Source: an uncultured Eubacteriales bacterium | Lineage (GTDB): Bacteria; Bacillota; Clostridia; Oscillospirales; Acutalibacteraceae | NCBI GenBank assembly: GCA_900315605.1 | Contig: OMZU01000010.1 | Coordinates: 1-59,849 of the forward strand | Length of the DNA: 59,849 nt | Direction: 5' to 3' | In this document: positions 46,096 through 55,336 of the stretch, piece by piece | How the letters are laid out: each line of letters opens with the position of its first letter | Position numbering within the stretch: position 1 is the stretch's first letter | Translations under genes and position numbers: made by a program | The notes under the pieces: generated by a model | The model's input: only the letters and a program-made list of their open reading frames with translations | Told to the model about the DNA's origin: nothing | The model's database searches: none

Positions 46096-46208
46096 TAAAA
46101 GCATATTCCGGTTTCCCAAAAACGTAATTTTCAAACGAAAGCATTTTCGGGCGACCGGGGTATTGTTTACCGCCAACACACCTTCTTAACTTAAAAAGGA
46201 TGAATATT

Positions 46209-47162
46209 ATGAAAACTATAGATTTGGTTGTTCCCTGCTATAACGAGGAAGAGGGGCTTGAGCATTTTGTGACCGAAACCAACAAGGTCATTGCTTCAAT
46301 GCCCGACTACAGCTTCCGCTATATCCTCGTGAACGACGGCAGCCGCGACAAAACTTATTTGATTATGAAAAAACTTGCGAAGAAGTTCGACAACATAAAG
46401 TACATTTCTTTTTCGCGCAATTTCGGCAAGGAAGCCGCAATGTACGCAGGCTTGCAGCACACAACCGCAGATTATGTGGTGGTTATGGACGCAGATTTGC
46501 AGCACCCGCCCGAAATTTTCCCTCAGATGACAGATGCACTTGAAAACGGCTACGATTGCTGCGCAACAAAGCGCGACGAGCGCGAGGGCGAAAGCTTCTT
46601 CCGCGGAATGTTTTCAAAGCTGTTTTTCCGCCTTTCAAATCGTCTTACCGACGTCAAAAATCCCTACGGCGCAATGGACTACCGCATGATGACGCGCCAG
46701 ATGGTGGACTCCATTTTGGAGCTGAGCGAGGTGCAAAGATTCTCAAAGGGCATCTTCTCGTGGGTCGGCTTCAACACAAAGTGGATCTCGTTCAAGACGG
46801 TTGACCGTCAGCTCGGCACGACCACATGGAAGTTTTCGAGTTTGTTCAAATATGCGATTGACGGGATCACCTGTTTTTCGGTCGCACCCCTGCGGTTTAC
46901 GGCGGTCATGGGTGCCGTGATATTCACGATTTCGCTGATCTACATAATCATAACCTTGATTCAAACGCTGTTTTTCGGCGTGACCACCCCGGGCTATGTC
47001 ACGACCCTGTGCGCGGTGCTGTTTTTGGGCGGACTCACCGAGATGTCGATCGGCGTTTTGGGCGAATACATCGGCAGGATATATATGGAAACCAAGGACA
47101 GACCTATTTATATTACAAAGTTTTCAAATTTTGAAGAAGAAAACAACGAGGAACAGGAGTAA
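46209..47162 (+). CDS. Polyprenyl-phosphate glycosyltransferase, GT2 (GtrB/DPM-like)
   Basis: 317 residues from ATG 46209 (AAAAGGATG upstream). GT-A domain: IDLVVPCYNEEEG, VNDGSRDKTYLIMKKL, FSRNFGKEAAMYAGL, VVMDADLQHPPEI (DxD) and KNPYGAMDYRMMTRQ. Two C-terminal membrane helices (about 230-290). Such enzymes charge undecaprenyl phosphate with a hexose at the inner face of the membrane. It is followed after 2 bp by a GtrA-type flippase gene, so they form the usual gtrAB-like pair that supplies lipid-linked sugars, possibly to the YfhO protein. Confidence 0.93.
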   Translation: MKTIDLVVPCYNEEEGLEHFVTETNKVIASMPDYSFRYILVNDGSRDKTYLIMKKLAKKFDNIKYISFSRNFGKEAAMYAGLQHTTADYVVVMDADLQHPPEIFPQMTDALENGYDCCATKRDEREGESFFRGMFSKLFFRLSNRLTDVKNPYGAMDYRMMTRQMVDSILELSEVQRFSKGIFSWVGFNTKWISFKTVDRQLGTTTWKFSSLFKYAIDGITCFSVAPLRFTAVMGAVIFTISLIYIIITLIQTLFFGVTTPGYVTTLCAVLFLGGLTEMSIGVLGEYIGRIYMETKDRPIYITKFSNFEEENNEEQE

Positions 47163-47164
47163 AC

Positions 47165-47623
47165 ATGGGAGAGTTTTTAAAGAAGTTTTTTGACATAAAA
47201 TTTTGGAAGTTCATTTTGGTGGGCATTCTGAACACGCTCGTCGGCGAAGGAGTGATTTTGATTTTGCTCAACCTTGTGGGCTGGAAGCAGTTCACCTGGG
47301 GCGCAGGTGCGGCGGCGTTCGTTGGCACAGTTGTCGGCAGCATCGTTAGCTATTTTCTTAACAAATACTTCACCTTTAAGAGCACCGAAAAGGGCTGGAA
47401 GCCTGTTGTAAAATTCACGGTGAACATCGCCGCCTGTCTGCTTGTCAGGGTAATCGTTGCAACGGCTGTCAGCGAAATGAGCAAGGCGTTCGGCTGGACA
47501 ATGTTCGGCATGGATGTGAACACCTTTGCAGCAAACCTGAGCTGGGCAATCGGCGCGTGCGTATTCGTAGGCTGCAACTATATCGGACAACGCTTCTTTA
47601 CTTTTAAAGATACAAACGAATAA
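47165..47623 (+). CDS. GtrA family membrane protein
   Basis: 152 residues with four membrane helices. GtrA/DPMS-like signature: FWKFILVGILNTLVGEGVIL, NKYFTFKSTEKGWKPVVKF and the end NYIGQRFFTFKDT. It is thought to flip polyprenyl-linked sugars made by the adjacent GT2. Start ATG 47165 lies 3 bp after the GT2 stop with AGGAG inside the end of that gene. A strong hairpin terminator at 47652-47693 follows. Confidence 0.9.
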   Translation: MGEFLKKFFDIKFWKFILVGILNTLVGEGVILILLNLVGWKQFTWGAGAAAFVGTVVGSIVSYFLNKYFTFKSTEKGWKPVVKFTVNIAACLLVRVIVATAVSEMSKAFGWTMFGMDVNTFAANLSWAIGACVFVGCNYIGQRFFTFKDTNE

Positions 47624-47651
47624 TAAGCAAATAATACTAATACCAAATATA

Positions 47652-47693
47652 GTCGGGAATAAAGGTTTTTAACGCCTTTATTCCCGATTTATT
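47652..47693. terminator. Bidirectional terminator
   Basis: GTCGGGAATAAAGG pairs with CCTTTATTCCCGAT and is followed by TTATTATT. It separates gtrA from the convergent apbE gene. Confidence 0.8.
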
Positions 47694-48717
47694 ATTGTAC
47701 AACGTTTATTTTTATATCGTCAAAGCCTTCTGCAAGCCTAAAGCTGTCTGAAATTCCTTTTGTTATAAAAAGTGAATTGTTGTCGGTCAGGATAATATAG
47801 TCAAAGGCTTTGCCGTCCCTTTCCCGGATCTTTTCTGCCTCTTGCGCTCCGGCAACAAAAAGCGCGGTCGAAAGCGCGTCGCTTTTGATCCCGCTTTCGG
47901 AAATCGCCGTCACGGAGACCGTTCCGTTTTTGACAGGTCTGCCGCTTTTGGGGTCTATGATGTGAATATATGTCTCGCCGTCGTCGCCGACAAAATACCT
48001 TTCATATCCGCCCGAGGTCGCGGCGATTTTGTCGCTCAGATCAAGAAATCCAAAGTATGACGAGCTGTTTTCGGGGTCGGCAACACCGATTTTCCATTCC
48101 TCGCCGCCGGGCTTTTTTCCTCGCGCTGCAATGGTTCCTCCCAAATTGAGCAGAGCGGAGGAGACGTTGCTTTCATCTAATATTTCGATCGCGCGGTCTG
48201 CAAGATACCCCTTTGCCGTCGCACCCAGGTCGATTTGAGCGTTGTTTTTCAAATTAATCTCTGATCCTTCAAGGCAGATGTTCTCTGTTCCAACGCTCTC
48301 CAAAAGCCTGTCAAGCTCCGCTTGTGACGGTATCCTATAGCTTTGGGTCGTAAAGCCCCACGCTTTCAGCACGGGATAAGCGGTTATGTCCAGCTTGTTG
48401 TCGGTAAATTTGCAAAGCTCAGCCGACTGCTCTATTATTTGATATGTGTCCCCGGACGGAGAAAGCGTTTCTCCGCTGTTCAGGGCGTAGACCTCGCTGT
48501 TTTCGTTTGTCACCGACAACAGCGCGTCAAGCTTCTTTGCCTTTGCGTTTATTTCATCAAGAGCTGCTTGGGCGTTGCTGCCAAACGCCTTGTTGGTCAT
48601 AATCGTTTCCATTGCAAAAAATTGATCGTTCGCCTCGCTTTCCGCAGGAGCGCAGCTGCAAAGTGCGCAGCTCAGGCAAAGCGTCGGGATAATCAGGGCG
48701 GATAATGCTTTTTTCAT
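47692..48717 (-). CDS. apbE: FAD:protein FMN transferase lipoprotein
   Basis: 341 residues from ATG 48717. Signal peptide with lipobox-like CALCSC at about residue 17-22. ApbE fold: FFAMETIMTNKAFG, INLKNNAQIDLGATAKGYLA, SALLNLGGTIAARGKKPGGE, HIIDPKSGRPVKNGTVSVTA and KSDALSTALFV with the metal-binding Asp/Ser. It attaches FMN to Thr of flavoproteins such as Rnf or extracellular reductase subunits. None of those are next to it. The ribosome site before 48717 is poor; the transcript would start after the trkH terminator hairpin, whose sequence overlaps the upstream in-frame ATG. Confidence 0.9.
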   Translation of the reverse strand: MKKALSALIIPTLCLSCALCSCAPAESEANDQFFAMETIMTNKAFGSNAQAALDEINAKAKKLDALLSVTNENSEVYALNSGETLSPSGDTYQIIEQSAELCKFTDNKLDITAYPVLKAWGFTTQSYRIPSQAELDRLLESVGTENICLEGSEINLKNNAQIDLGATAKGYLADRAIEILDESNVSSALLNLGGTIAARGKKPGGEEWKIGVADPENSSSYFGFLDLSDKIAATSGGYERYFVGDDGETYIHIIDPKSGRPVKNGTVSVTAISESGIKSDALSTALFVAGAQEAEKIRERDGKAFDYIILTDNNSLFITKGISDSFRLAEGFDDIKINVVQ

Positions 48718-48734
48718 ACTAACCAAACCAATCA

Positions 48735-48760
48735 AAAGGGCAGCCATTTTATGACTGCCC
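48735..48760 (-). terminator. Terminator of the trk operon
   Basis: Minus strand GGGCAG-TCATAAAATG-GCTGCCC followed by TTTTG. It lies between trkH and apbE. Confidence 0.65.
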
Positions 48761-48810
48761 ATATTTTTATTAAACCGGATATTTTTTGACCCCGTTGAGC
48801 ACAGATGCTG

Positions 48811-50259
48811 TTATGCTTTTTTCCACGCCTTGGGCGAGAACAAAAGCAGCATAGGCAGGAATTCGAGTCTGCCGGCAAGCATATCAAAAATCAACACACA
48901 TTTTGAGAAAATAGTAAAATGAGCGTAGTTGCCGACCGGACCAACCTCGCCCAAGCCGGGGCCTGTGTTGTTCATACACGCCGCAACGCAGGTAAAGCTC
49001 GTCAGAAAATCCTTGCCCTCGATTGAAATAAGCACAAAGCTTCCCACAAAAATCCCCATGTAAATCACAAGATACATAGAGGTTGAGCGCATGATGTTGT
49101 GGTCAACGGTCTTGCCGTCAAGCTTGACCGCCTTGATGTTGCGCGGATGCACCAGAAGGGCAAATTCCTTTTTGACCTCTTTAAACAGGATGATGACCCT
49201 GGAAACCTTGAAGCCGCCGCCTGTGCTGCCTGCCATCGCACCCAAAAACGTCAGCACAAGAATGATCGCCTTTGAAAGCTCAGGCCAGCGGTTTGCGTCG
49301 TCGATGCCAAAGCCGGCGGTACTGATTATTGACGTTACATAGAAAAAGCTGTTGTGGATCGAATCATGGACCGTGGGATAAAGATGGTTGATATTAAAGG
49401 TTATGATAACTGTGGAAACGACGATCACGCCGAGATATACCCACAGCTCCTCCATCATAAACGCCTGCTTGAATTTTCGCGCGATAAGCAGAATATAAAC
49501 GCTGAAATTCAAACCGAAAAGCACCAAAAAGCTTGCGATAACACCCTGCAAATAGTAGGTGTCATAAGCAGCCATGTTTTCGTTTCTGATACCGAAGCCG
49601 CCCGTTCCGGCGGTTGCAAAGCAAGTGTTGATTGCGTCAAAAAATCCAAGTCCGCCGCACAGCAAAAGGATAAGCTCCAGCACGGTGAGACCGATATAAA
49701 TTCCGTAGAGCATTGCGGCATAGTTTCTCATTCGCGGAACAGCCTTGCCGACGATCGGTCCCGGGCTTTCGGCGCGCATGAGATAAATGTTTTGCTGACC
49801 GCCCAGCTTTGGGATAAGGGCGAGCAGGAATACGATTACGCCCATACCGCCCAGCCAGTTTGAAAAGCTTCGCCAAATCAGCATTGTGTGACTAAGGTGT
49901 TCAACCTCGGTGAGGATCGTTGCACCTGTGGTTGAGAAGCCGGAGGACATCTCAAAAAATGCGTCAACATACGATGGGATCTCGCCGCTTATACACAGCG
50001 GCAAAGCTCCGACAAGAGCTAGCAAGATCCAACTCAGTGCGGTTGCGGCAAAGCCTGCCTTTTGATAAAGCACCATGTTTTTGGGCTTTTTTACCTTAAC
50101 GGCAATGGTGCCCAAGCCTGCGCTGATAGCTCCGGTAATAAGAAAGTACAGTCCCTCGTGCTCGTGATAAATCAGCGAGGTTATCGTTGCAATTTGCATC
50201 GTGATGCCCTCGACGATCAGCACCCAGCCGAGAATATATATAATTACACGCTTGTTCAT
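48811..50259 (-). CDS. trkH: Trk potassium uptake protein TrkH
   Basis: 482 residues with ten or more helices. The four pore-loop repeats are visible: SSGFSTTGATIL, TAGTGGFGIRN, STAGFGIDD and NNTGPGLGEVG, with the conserved Gly residues of the K+ filter. It also has WLGGMGVIVFLLALIPKLGG and AGSTGGGFKVSRV. GAGGG lies upstream of ATG 50259. The gene follows trkA by 10 bp, so channel and regulatory subunit are made together. Confidence 0.95.
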   Translation of the reverse strand: MNKRVIIYILGWVLIVEGITMQIATITSLIYHEHEGLYFLITGAISAGLGTIAVKVKKPKNMVLYQKAGFAATALSWILLALVGALPLCISGEIPSYVDAFFEMSSGFSTTGATILTEVEHLSHTMLIWRSFSNWLGGMGVIVFLLALIPKLGGQQNIYLMRAESPGPIVGKAVPRMRNYAAMLYGIYIGLTVLELILLLCGGLGFFDAINTCFATAGTGGFGIRNENMAAYDTYYLQGVIASFLVLFGLNFSVYILLIARKFKQAFMMEELWVYLGVIVVSTVIITFNINHLYPTVHDSIHNSFFYVTSIISTAGFGIDDANRWPELSKAIILVLTFLGAMAGSTGGGFKVSRVIILFKEVKKEFALLVHPRNIKAVKLDGKTVDHNIMRSTSMYLVIYMGIFVGSFVLISIEGKDFLTSFTCVAACMNNTGPGLGEVGPVGNYAHFTIFSKCVLIFDMLAGRLEFLPMLLLFSPKAWKKA

Positions 50260-50269
50260 AAGTCAGCCC

Positions 50270-51628
50270 TCAACGTTTGCTCATAATATCGTCAAGGTCG
50301 CTCAGACCCTTGTGCTTTGTGATAACAACTACCAAATCATCGGGCATAATAGCGTCCTTGCCTGTGGGCAGAATGATCTTGCCCTTGCGGAAAATGCTGA
50401 TGATTTGCAAATTATCCTTCAGGTTCAGCTTCTCGATAGGAACTGCGATCAGCTTTGAGCTGTTTTTGGCTCTGAACTCAAGAGCTTCTATGCGGTTCTC
50501 GTTGAGGCGATACAGAGTTTCAACATTGCTTCCGAGTGAATTCTGCATTGCCCTGATATAGCGCGCGATATATTCACCGGTGAGCTTTTTTGGATTGATA
50601 ACGCAATCAAGACCCAGCTTGTCTGTTATCGAATCAAAATACTGATTGTTGACCTTTGTGATAATATTCGCCTTTGAAACGCCCTTGATATACAGCGAAA
50701 TGAGGATGTTTTCCTCGTCGTAGTCCATAAGAGCAGCAACACCGTCAACGTGGGTTATTCCCTCGCTGAGCAGCAATGCCTGATCCATACAGTCTCCGTG
50801 AATTATCATCGCGTCGGGAAGCTTTTGCGAAAGCTCCTCGCACCTTTGAGCGTTTTGTTCTATGATTTTTACGTTCGCGCCTGTTTTAATTAGCCGCTGG
50901 GCAAGATAATAAGATATTTTACCACCGCCGAGGATCATAACATCCTTGCTCTTGCCGATATTTATATTCATCTTTTTGAAGAACTTTATTGCGGTTTCAG
51001 GCTTTGTGACAACCGTGACCCGGTCTCCCTGCAAAATAGTAAAGTCTCCGTTCGGAATATAAACCTCGTCTCCGCGTTCAACAGTCGCAATGCGAACCTT
51101 TCCCTTGAGAACGTCGATATCGCTGAGCTTGCGGTTACATGCCGACGAGCCCTCGGGGATCTCAACCTTGATGAGCTCGATCGCGCCCTTTGAAAAGGCG
51201 TCAATTTCTATCGCGCCCGAAAACCTGAGCAGCCTGCTGATTTCAACCGCGGCTGTAAGCTCCGGATTGATAGACATTGAAAGCCCGAGCAGATCCTTGA
51301 CCCTGAACAGATCGTCTGTGTATTCGGGGCTTCTGACCCTTGCGATAGTATGCTTTGCACCCGAAGCCTTTGCCATAAGGCAGGTGTAAAGATTAACTTC
51401 GTCACGTGCGGTTGCTGCAACAACCAAATCTGCGTCGCTGACTCCGGCTTCCGAGAGCACCTCGTAGGTTGCTCCGTTGCCCTCAACGCCCATTGCGTCG
51501 ATTGAATCGGCAAGTCTTGAAACTGCTGATCCATTGGTGTCAACAACAACTATATCATGTCCTGCCGAATTGAGCTCAACGGCGATCGACGCGCCGACTT
51601 TTCCGCAGCCGACAATTACAATATCCAT
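50270..51628 (-). CDS. trkA: Trk potassium uptake regulatory protein TrkA
   Basis: 452 residues with two tandem RCK units. Each has an N-terminal Rossmann NAD/ATP-binding domain (IVIVGCGKVGASIAVELNSA and VMILGGGKISYYLAQRLIKT, with downstream acidic residues VVDTNG and IIEQNA) and a C-terminal TrkA-C domain. It gates the TrkH channel according to nucleotide state. AGAGGG lies upstream of ATG 51628. It is the first gene of the trkA-trkH operon. Confidence 0.95.
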   Translation of the reverse strand: MDIVIVGCGKVGASIAVELNSAGHDIVVVDTNGSAVSRLADSIDAMGVEGNGATYEVLSEAGVSDADLVVAATARDEVNLYTCLMAKASGAKHTIARVRSPEYTDDLFRVKDLLGLSMSINPELTAAVEISRLLRFSGAIEIDAFSKGAIELIKVEIPEGSSACNRKLSDIDVLKGKVRIATVERGDEVYIPNGDFTILQGDRVTVVTKPETAIKFFKKMNINIGKSKDVMILGGGKISYYLAQRLIKTGANVKIIEQNAQRCEELSQKLPDAMIIHGDCMDQALLLSEGITHVDGVAALMDYDEENILISLYIKGVSKANIITKVNNQYFDSITDKLGLDCVINPKKLTGEYIARYIRAMQNSLGSNVETLYRLNENRIEALEFRAKNSSKLIAVPIEKLNLKDNLQIISIFRKGKIILPTGKDAIMPDDLVVVITKHKGLSDLDDIMSKR

Positions 51629-51810
51629 AATACCCTCTCGATGATACCGCCCAGGCTTTGTGAATCAAAGCATGTACGGCTGATTTTATAGTCATAATAC
51701 ACCTTTTTATCCTAAAAATCAATAGGAATTTACAACTTTATTTTTTTATTATATTTACAATATATGTAATATTTGATAAAATGATATTAAGTTAAATCGA
51801 GGTGATCGCA

Positions 51811-52164
51811 ATGTTAATTTTTATAGAATATCCCAAGTGTACAACCTGCAAAAGTGCAAAAGCTTGGCTTGATGAAGCCGGCATTGAATACACTGACCGC
51901 AATATCAAGGATGAAAACCCGACGATCGACGAGCTTAGGGAATGGTACGCAAAAAGCGGACTTCCGCTGAAAAGGTTTTTTAACACAAGCGGAATGCTTT
52001 ACAAGCAAATGTCGCTCAAGGATAAGCTCCCCCAAATGAGTGAGGAGGAACAGCTTGAGCTGCTTTCTACGGACGGGATGTTGGTCAAAAGACCGATTAT
52101 AATAAATGATGATACAATTTTAGTTGGCTTCCGGCAAGAAGAATGGAAGCAAAAATTACTTTAA
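51811..52164 (+). CDS. ArsC/Spx-family thioredoxin-fold protein
   Basis: 117 residues from ATG 51811 (GAGGTG upstream). Starts LIFIEYPKCTTCKSAKAWLD with a CTTC pair at the N-terminus of helix 1, as in Spx/YffB rather than a single-Cys ArsC. Then ITDRNIKDENPT-type helix, LKRFFNTSGMLYK, and LVKRPIIINDDTILVGFRQEEW with the cis-Pro region. Known as arsenate reductase-related protein or Spx/MgsR-like regulator. No ars genes are nearby, so the regulator or a generic redox role is more likely than arsenate reduction. Confidence 0.85.
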   Translation: MLIFIEYPKCTTCKSAKAWLDEAGIEYTDRNIKDENPTIDELREWYAKSGLPLKRFFNTSGMLYKQMSLKDKLPQMSEEEQLELLSTDGMLVKRPIIINDDTILVGFRQEEWKQKLL

Positions 52165-52344
52165 GGAGCCTTAGCGCGTTTCGTGCCGCACGTTTACCTG
52201 TTTATTATTTCGTCAGAGTTCCAAAATATCAGTATACACGCTGATTATCTTATATTCTGACAAAATATCTTATTGAACAGTGCGCACAGCGAATTACGCG
52301 CCAATGCCTTAATTACCTAGTTTTAATACTTTTGGAGTGATAAT

Positions 52345-52827
52345 ATGAAGCGAGACGATTATATTTCGTGGGACGAATACTTTATGGGAGTGTCGCTGCT
52401 TGCAGCAAAACGCAGCAAAGACCCCAACACACAGGTGGGAGCCTGTATTGTTGACGCGAACAATATTATTCTTTCAACCGGCTACAACGGATTTCCCTAC
52501 GGTTGCTCAGACGACATTTACCCGTGGGAAAGAGACGGTGAGGATACAAAATATAACTATGTTGTTCATGCCGAGCTGAACGCTATTTTAAATGCCAGAG
52601 GAAAAAATCTGAAAGGCTCAAAGCTGTATGTTGATCTTTTCCCCTGCAACGAATGTGCCAAGGCTATCATACAATCCGGTATTTCCGAGGTCGTTTATCT
52701 GTATGATAAATACGCCGACGCTCCCTCCACAATTGCGTCAAAAAAAATGCTCTCTTCTGCCGGGATCAAGCTGACAAAGTTTAATTCCGCAAAAAAGACC
52801 ATAGTTCTTGATTTTGATTTAAAATGA
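52345..52827 (+). CDS. Deoxycytidylate (dCMP) deaminase
   Basis: 160 residues. Zinc deaminase motifs: VVHAELNAILNA (His and catalytic Glu) and DLFPCNECAKAII (PCxxC). N-terminal ISWDEYFMGVSLLAAKRSKD, PNTQVGACIVD and GYNGFPYGCSDDIYPW are typical of ComEB/dCMP deaminases. It makes dUMP from dCMP for thymidylate synthesis; family members are regulated by dCTP/dTTP. The GGAG near 52331 precedes ATG 52345. Monocistronic, with a strong terminator at 52847-52880. Confidence 0.95.
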   Translation: MKRDDYISWDEYFMGVSLLAAKRSKDPNTQVGACIVDANNIILSTGYNGFPYGCSDDIYPWERDGEDTKYNYVVHAELNAILNARGKNLKGSKLYVDLFPCNECAKAIIQSGISEVVYLYDKYADAPSTIASKKMLSSAGIKLTKFNSAKKTIVLDFDLK

Positions 52828-52846
52828 TATAATATTATTACCATAC

Positions 52847-52880
52847 AAAAGTCCCCCGACATAGTCGGGGGACTTCTGTT
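52847..52880 (+). terminator. Terminator of the dCMP deaminase gene
   Basis: AAAAGTCCCCCGAC pairs with GTCGGGGGACTT around a 3-nt loop, followed by CTGTTTC. It may also end the peptide gene transcript from the other side. Confidence 0.85.
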
Positions 52881-52906
52881 TCAAATTCCATTAAGTTGAA
52901 TATTAA

Positions 52907-53038
52907 TTATTCATCCGGTGGAAGTTCGATTGGCTGCTGACCCTGTGATGAAGACGGAGCTGGCTCACTTGTTCTGATAACATCCTCAGCTGTGAATGCG
53001 CTGATAGCTACTGTAGCCTTTGTGTACATCTCTTTCAT
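52907..53038 (-). CDS. 43-aa peptide, possible small secreted or modified product
   Basis: 43 residues: MKEMYTKATVAISAFTAEDV, then IRTSEPAPSSSQGQQPIELP, then PDE. A good GAGGTGATAACA site precedes ATG 53038. The pattern A-x-F-x-AEDVI-x-TS resembles a group of short peptides seen in many Ruminococcus and Clostridium genomes (KP...F..EDVI.TS then Gly/Pro-rich tails), whose role I do not know. There is no leader GG motif, Cys or transporter gene adjacent. It lies 139 bp downstream of the frameshifted surface protein, in the same direction. Confidence 0.55.
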   Translation of the reverse strand: MKEMYTKATVAISAFTAEDVIRTSEPAPSSSQGQQPIELPPDE

Positions 53039-53177
53039 TGTTATCACCTCGTTTTCTTTTTAAATTTATATAATCCCTACTAATTTGATAGGTGAGGATT
53101 ATTATATTTAAACTACCATTTTACCGGTAATCTAAAACAATTTAGAATGCATTTGCTAATACTGTACAGCGTACAAT

Positions 53178-54969
53178 TTATTGAGCATTTGCGAAGGTTT
53201 CTGCAGCTTGTCCGTAGAGCATGAGCTCTGTGAGGAGAGGTCCTACACCCAGATCAGTGTGGAATTTGCTTGCATAATATGCTGCGCTGTATGTCATAGT
53301 GTCACTGATTGGTGTATGGTCTGTACCTTCACATACCGTGAACCTAACTGTATCATGAAGCTGGTTAGCATAGAGCGAATATGTGAATGTTGCCTTATCC
53401 TGAGCATTTGCCGGTGCAAGGTCTTCTGCCTCAAAGTACTTTGACTCACCGTTAAAGTCAACTCTTATTGACTTGTCTGTGATATCATTTGCAGTGAAAG
53501 TAACCTTGATTCCTACAGTGTTGCCAAGTACAAGTGTTGCTGTAGTAAACTCAGACTTTACTGTACCCGGGCATTCAACTGCGTTAAAGTCCTTAACATC
53601 TACAAGATCTGTAAGGATAGACTTAGCAAAACGTCTTGCTTCTGTGTTAATGTAGTCTGAAGCAAGGTTGTCCTCCTTGTAGTGTACAAACTTCTGTGCT
53701 TCAGCGGCATATTTGAGAAGGTTTACAAGAAGTCCCTTGAGTGAGTGGGAGTTTCCTTCCTTAGCCTGGTTGCTGATAGCATATTCCAAAACAGACTTTG
53801 TATAAGGAGCACCATAAGTATTCCTGGTCGCCCTTGAAGCCGTGGAGAACTGATGAAGCGTCATCAATTACAGTCTGAGGATAAACCTTGTCAAACTGGA
53901 ATACGAGCGTGCCGTCAGCAAGAGTCTCGTAATCGTTGATTACAGTCTCTTCGTTGTTCATTGTTACTACGAGATAAGGATCTGTGTAACCGAGAACTGT
54001 TTCGGGCTTAACTCTAAAGTTTATAGCAATGCTGTCCTTAAGTGAGATTGAATAAGAAGAAGCACTGAAGTTATCAACATAAATCGGAGCGTTTGTTTCT
54101 TCGGTTGTAGCCTCAACTGTTGTTTCTTCAATTGTTGATTCTTCAACTGTTGTCTCTTCAACTGTCGGTTCCTCTATTGTGGTTTCTTCAACTGTTGTTA
54201 CTTCAACTGTTGTCGGAACATCATGTACGGGAGCCCAAGTTTTGCAAATCCATTTTCCGAGGGCTTCCTGGGAATCCGGATAGTAGCCTGTATTGTCGGC
54301 AGGAACAAGATCCACTGTCTGTGCTCCGCCGTTGTTTGAGAATACTACACCAACTGCTCCTGCGGGAACAACTATTTTGAATACATCCTGATTGAAGGTA
54401 TTTTTATAATCAAAGGTCATTGCTGTTCCGAGCCATGTTCCGAGGAGAGCATTGTTTGCTGAATCCCAAGCATAAGCAGTTACGTTCCAGTTTTTATCGT
54501 TTGTAAAATAAATCGTCTTATAACTGCCGGTATCGGTCGGAGAGGTCGTATTTGATTCCTCGGGAGTGTAATCCCATGTCTCAACGTTCCAATGACCGTT
54601 GTTCGCATCCTGATCTGTCATATACCAGCCTATTGACTGGCCGTTAAAGCTGTGTATATCAACTGTCTGCTGGCTGCCGCCATCGTTGAATACTATACCG
54701 GTTACATTTGCAGGAATCTCTGCATGATATACAGTTTCACCATAATTATTTACAGTGGTACTGGTTACCGGTGTTCCCGGCCATGCGCCTGTGCAATTAT
54801 TAAAGTTTGCGTCCCAAGTGTAAACGTTCACTGCTCCCCAGTTCTTGTTGTTAGTGAAAGCAACCTTTACGGTGTTGACAGCATTTGTTCCGACAACAAC
54901 ACAAGATAAAACCATCATAACAGCAATAACGATGCAGGTAAACTTCTTTACGCTTTTGAATTTTTGCAT
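53178..54969 (-). pseudogene. CBM26-like surface protein, frameshifted
   Basis: Two frames cover one gene. Frame 1 from ATG 54969: signal peptide (FTCIVIAVMMVLSCVVVGTN), two CBM26-like modules (VKVAFTNNKNWGAVNVYTWD and KTIYFTNDKNWNVTAYAWDS), a Thr/Val/Glu linker (about 252-293), then a beta module (SASSYSISLKDSIAINFRVK). It ends out of frame at 53761. Frame 2 takes up at YGAPYTKSVLEYAISNQAKE and runs to 53178. The switch is near 53816-53821: GACCAGGAATAC-T-TATGGTGCT, so one extra base joins ...GDQEY to YGAPY. Intact, it would be about 597 residues, without a dockerin. A sequencing error is possible. Confidence 0.8.
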
Positions 54970-55336
54970 ATGTCTTCCTGCTTATTAAAGAAATTTATTC
55001 TATTCTAAAAACCCCCGCACGTGCAACGCACTTCTCTTTAGAATACAAATATGATATCACTTTTTTTTGCAATTTTCAATCTGCTAATTGCACAATAATG
55101 GAAGCTATTCTTTGTTGATATTTCATTATTCAATAGTCAAAACGACGATTTTTAACATAATTCAACATGATTTCTTTAATAATTTGAAAGAATCTATACG
55201 TTTACATTAAATTGTCATCTTTCAAACTTTGTTTAATAGGATATCACATTTTTTCCCGTTTGTCAATATAAATAATTGAATTATGCAAATTTTTGCTTTT
55301 TTTGACATTTAAGCTGTTTTAAAAAACCATGTATAT
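54970..55336. other. AT-rich intergenic region
   Basis: No gene. It should contain the promoter of the frameshifted surface gene, which I cannot place with confidence. No hyd operon terminator of classic form is clear after hydF. Confidence 0.5.
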
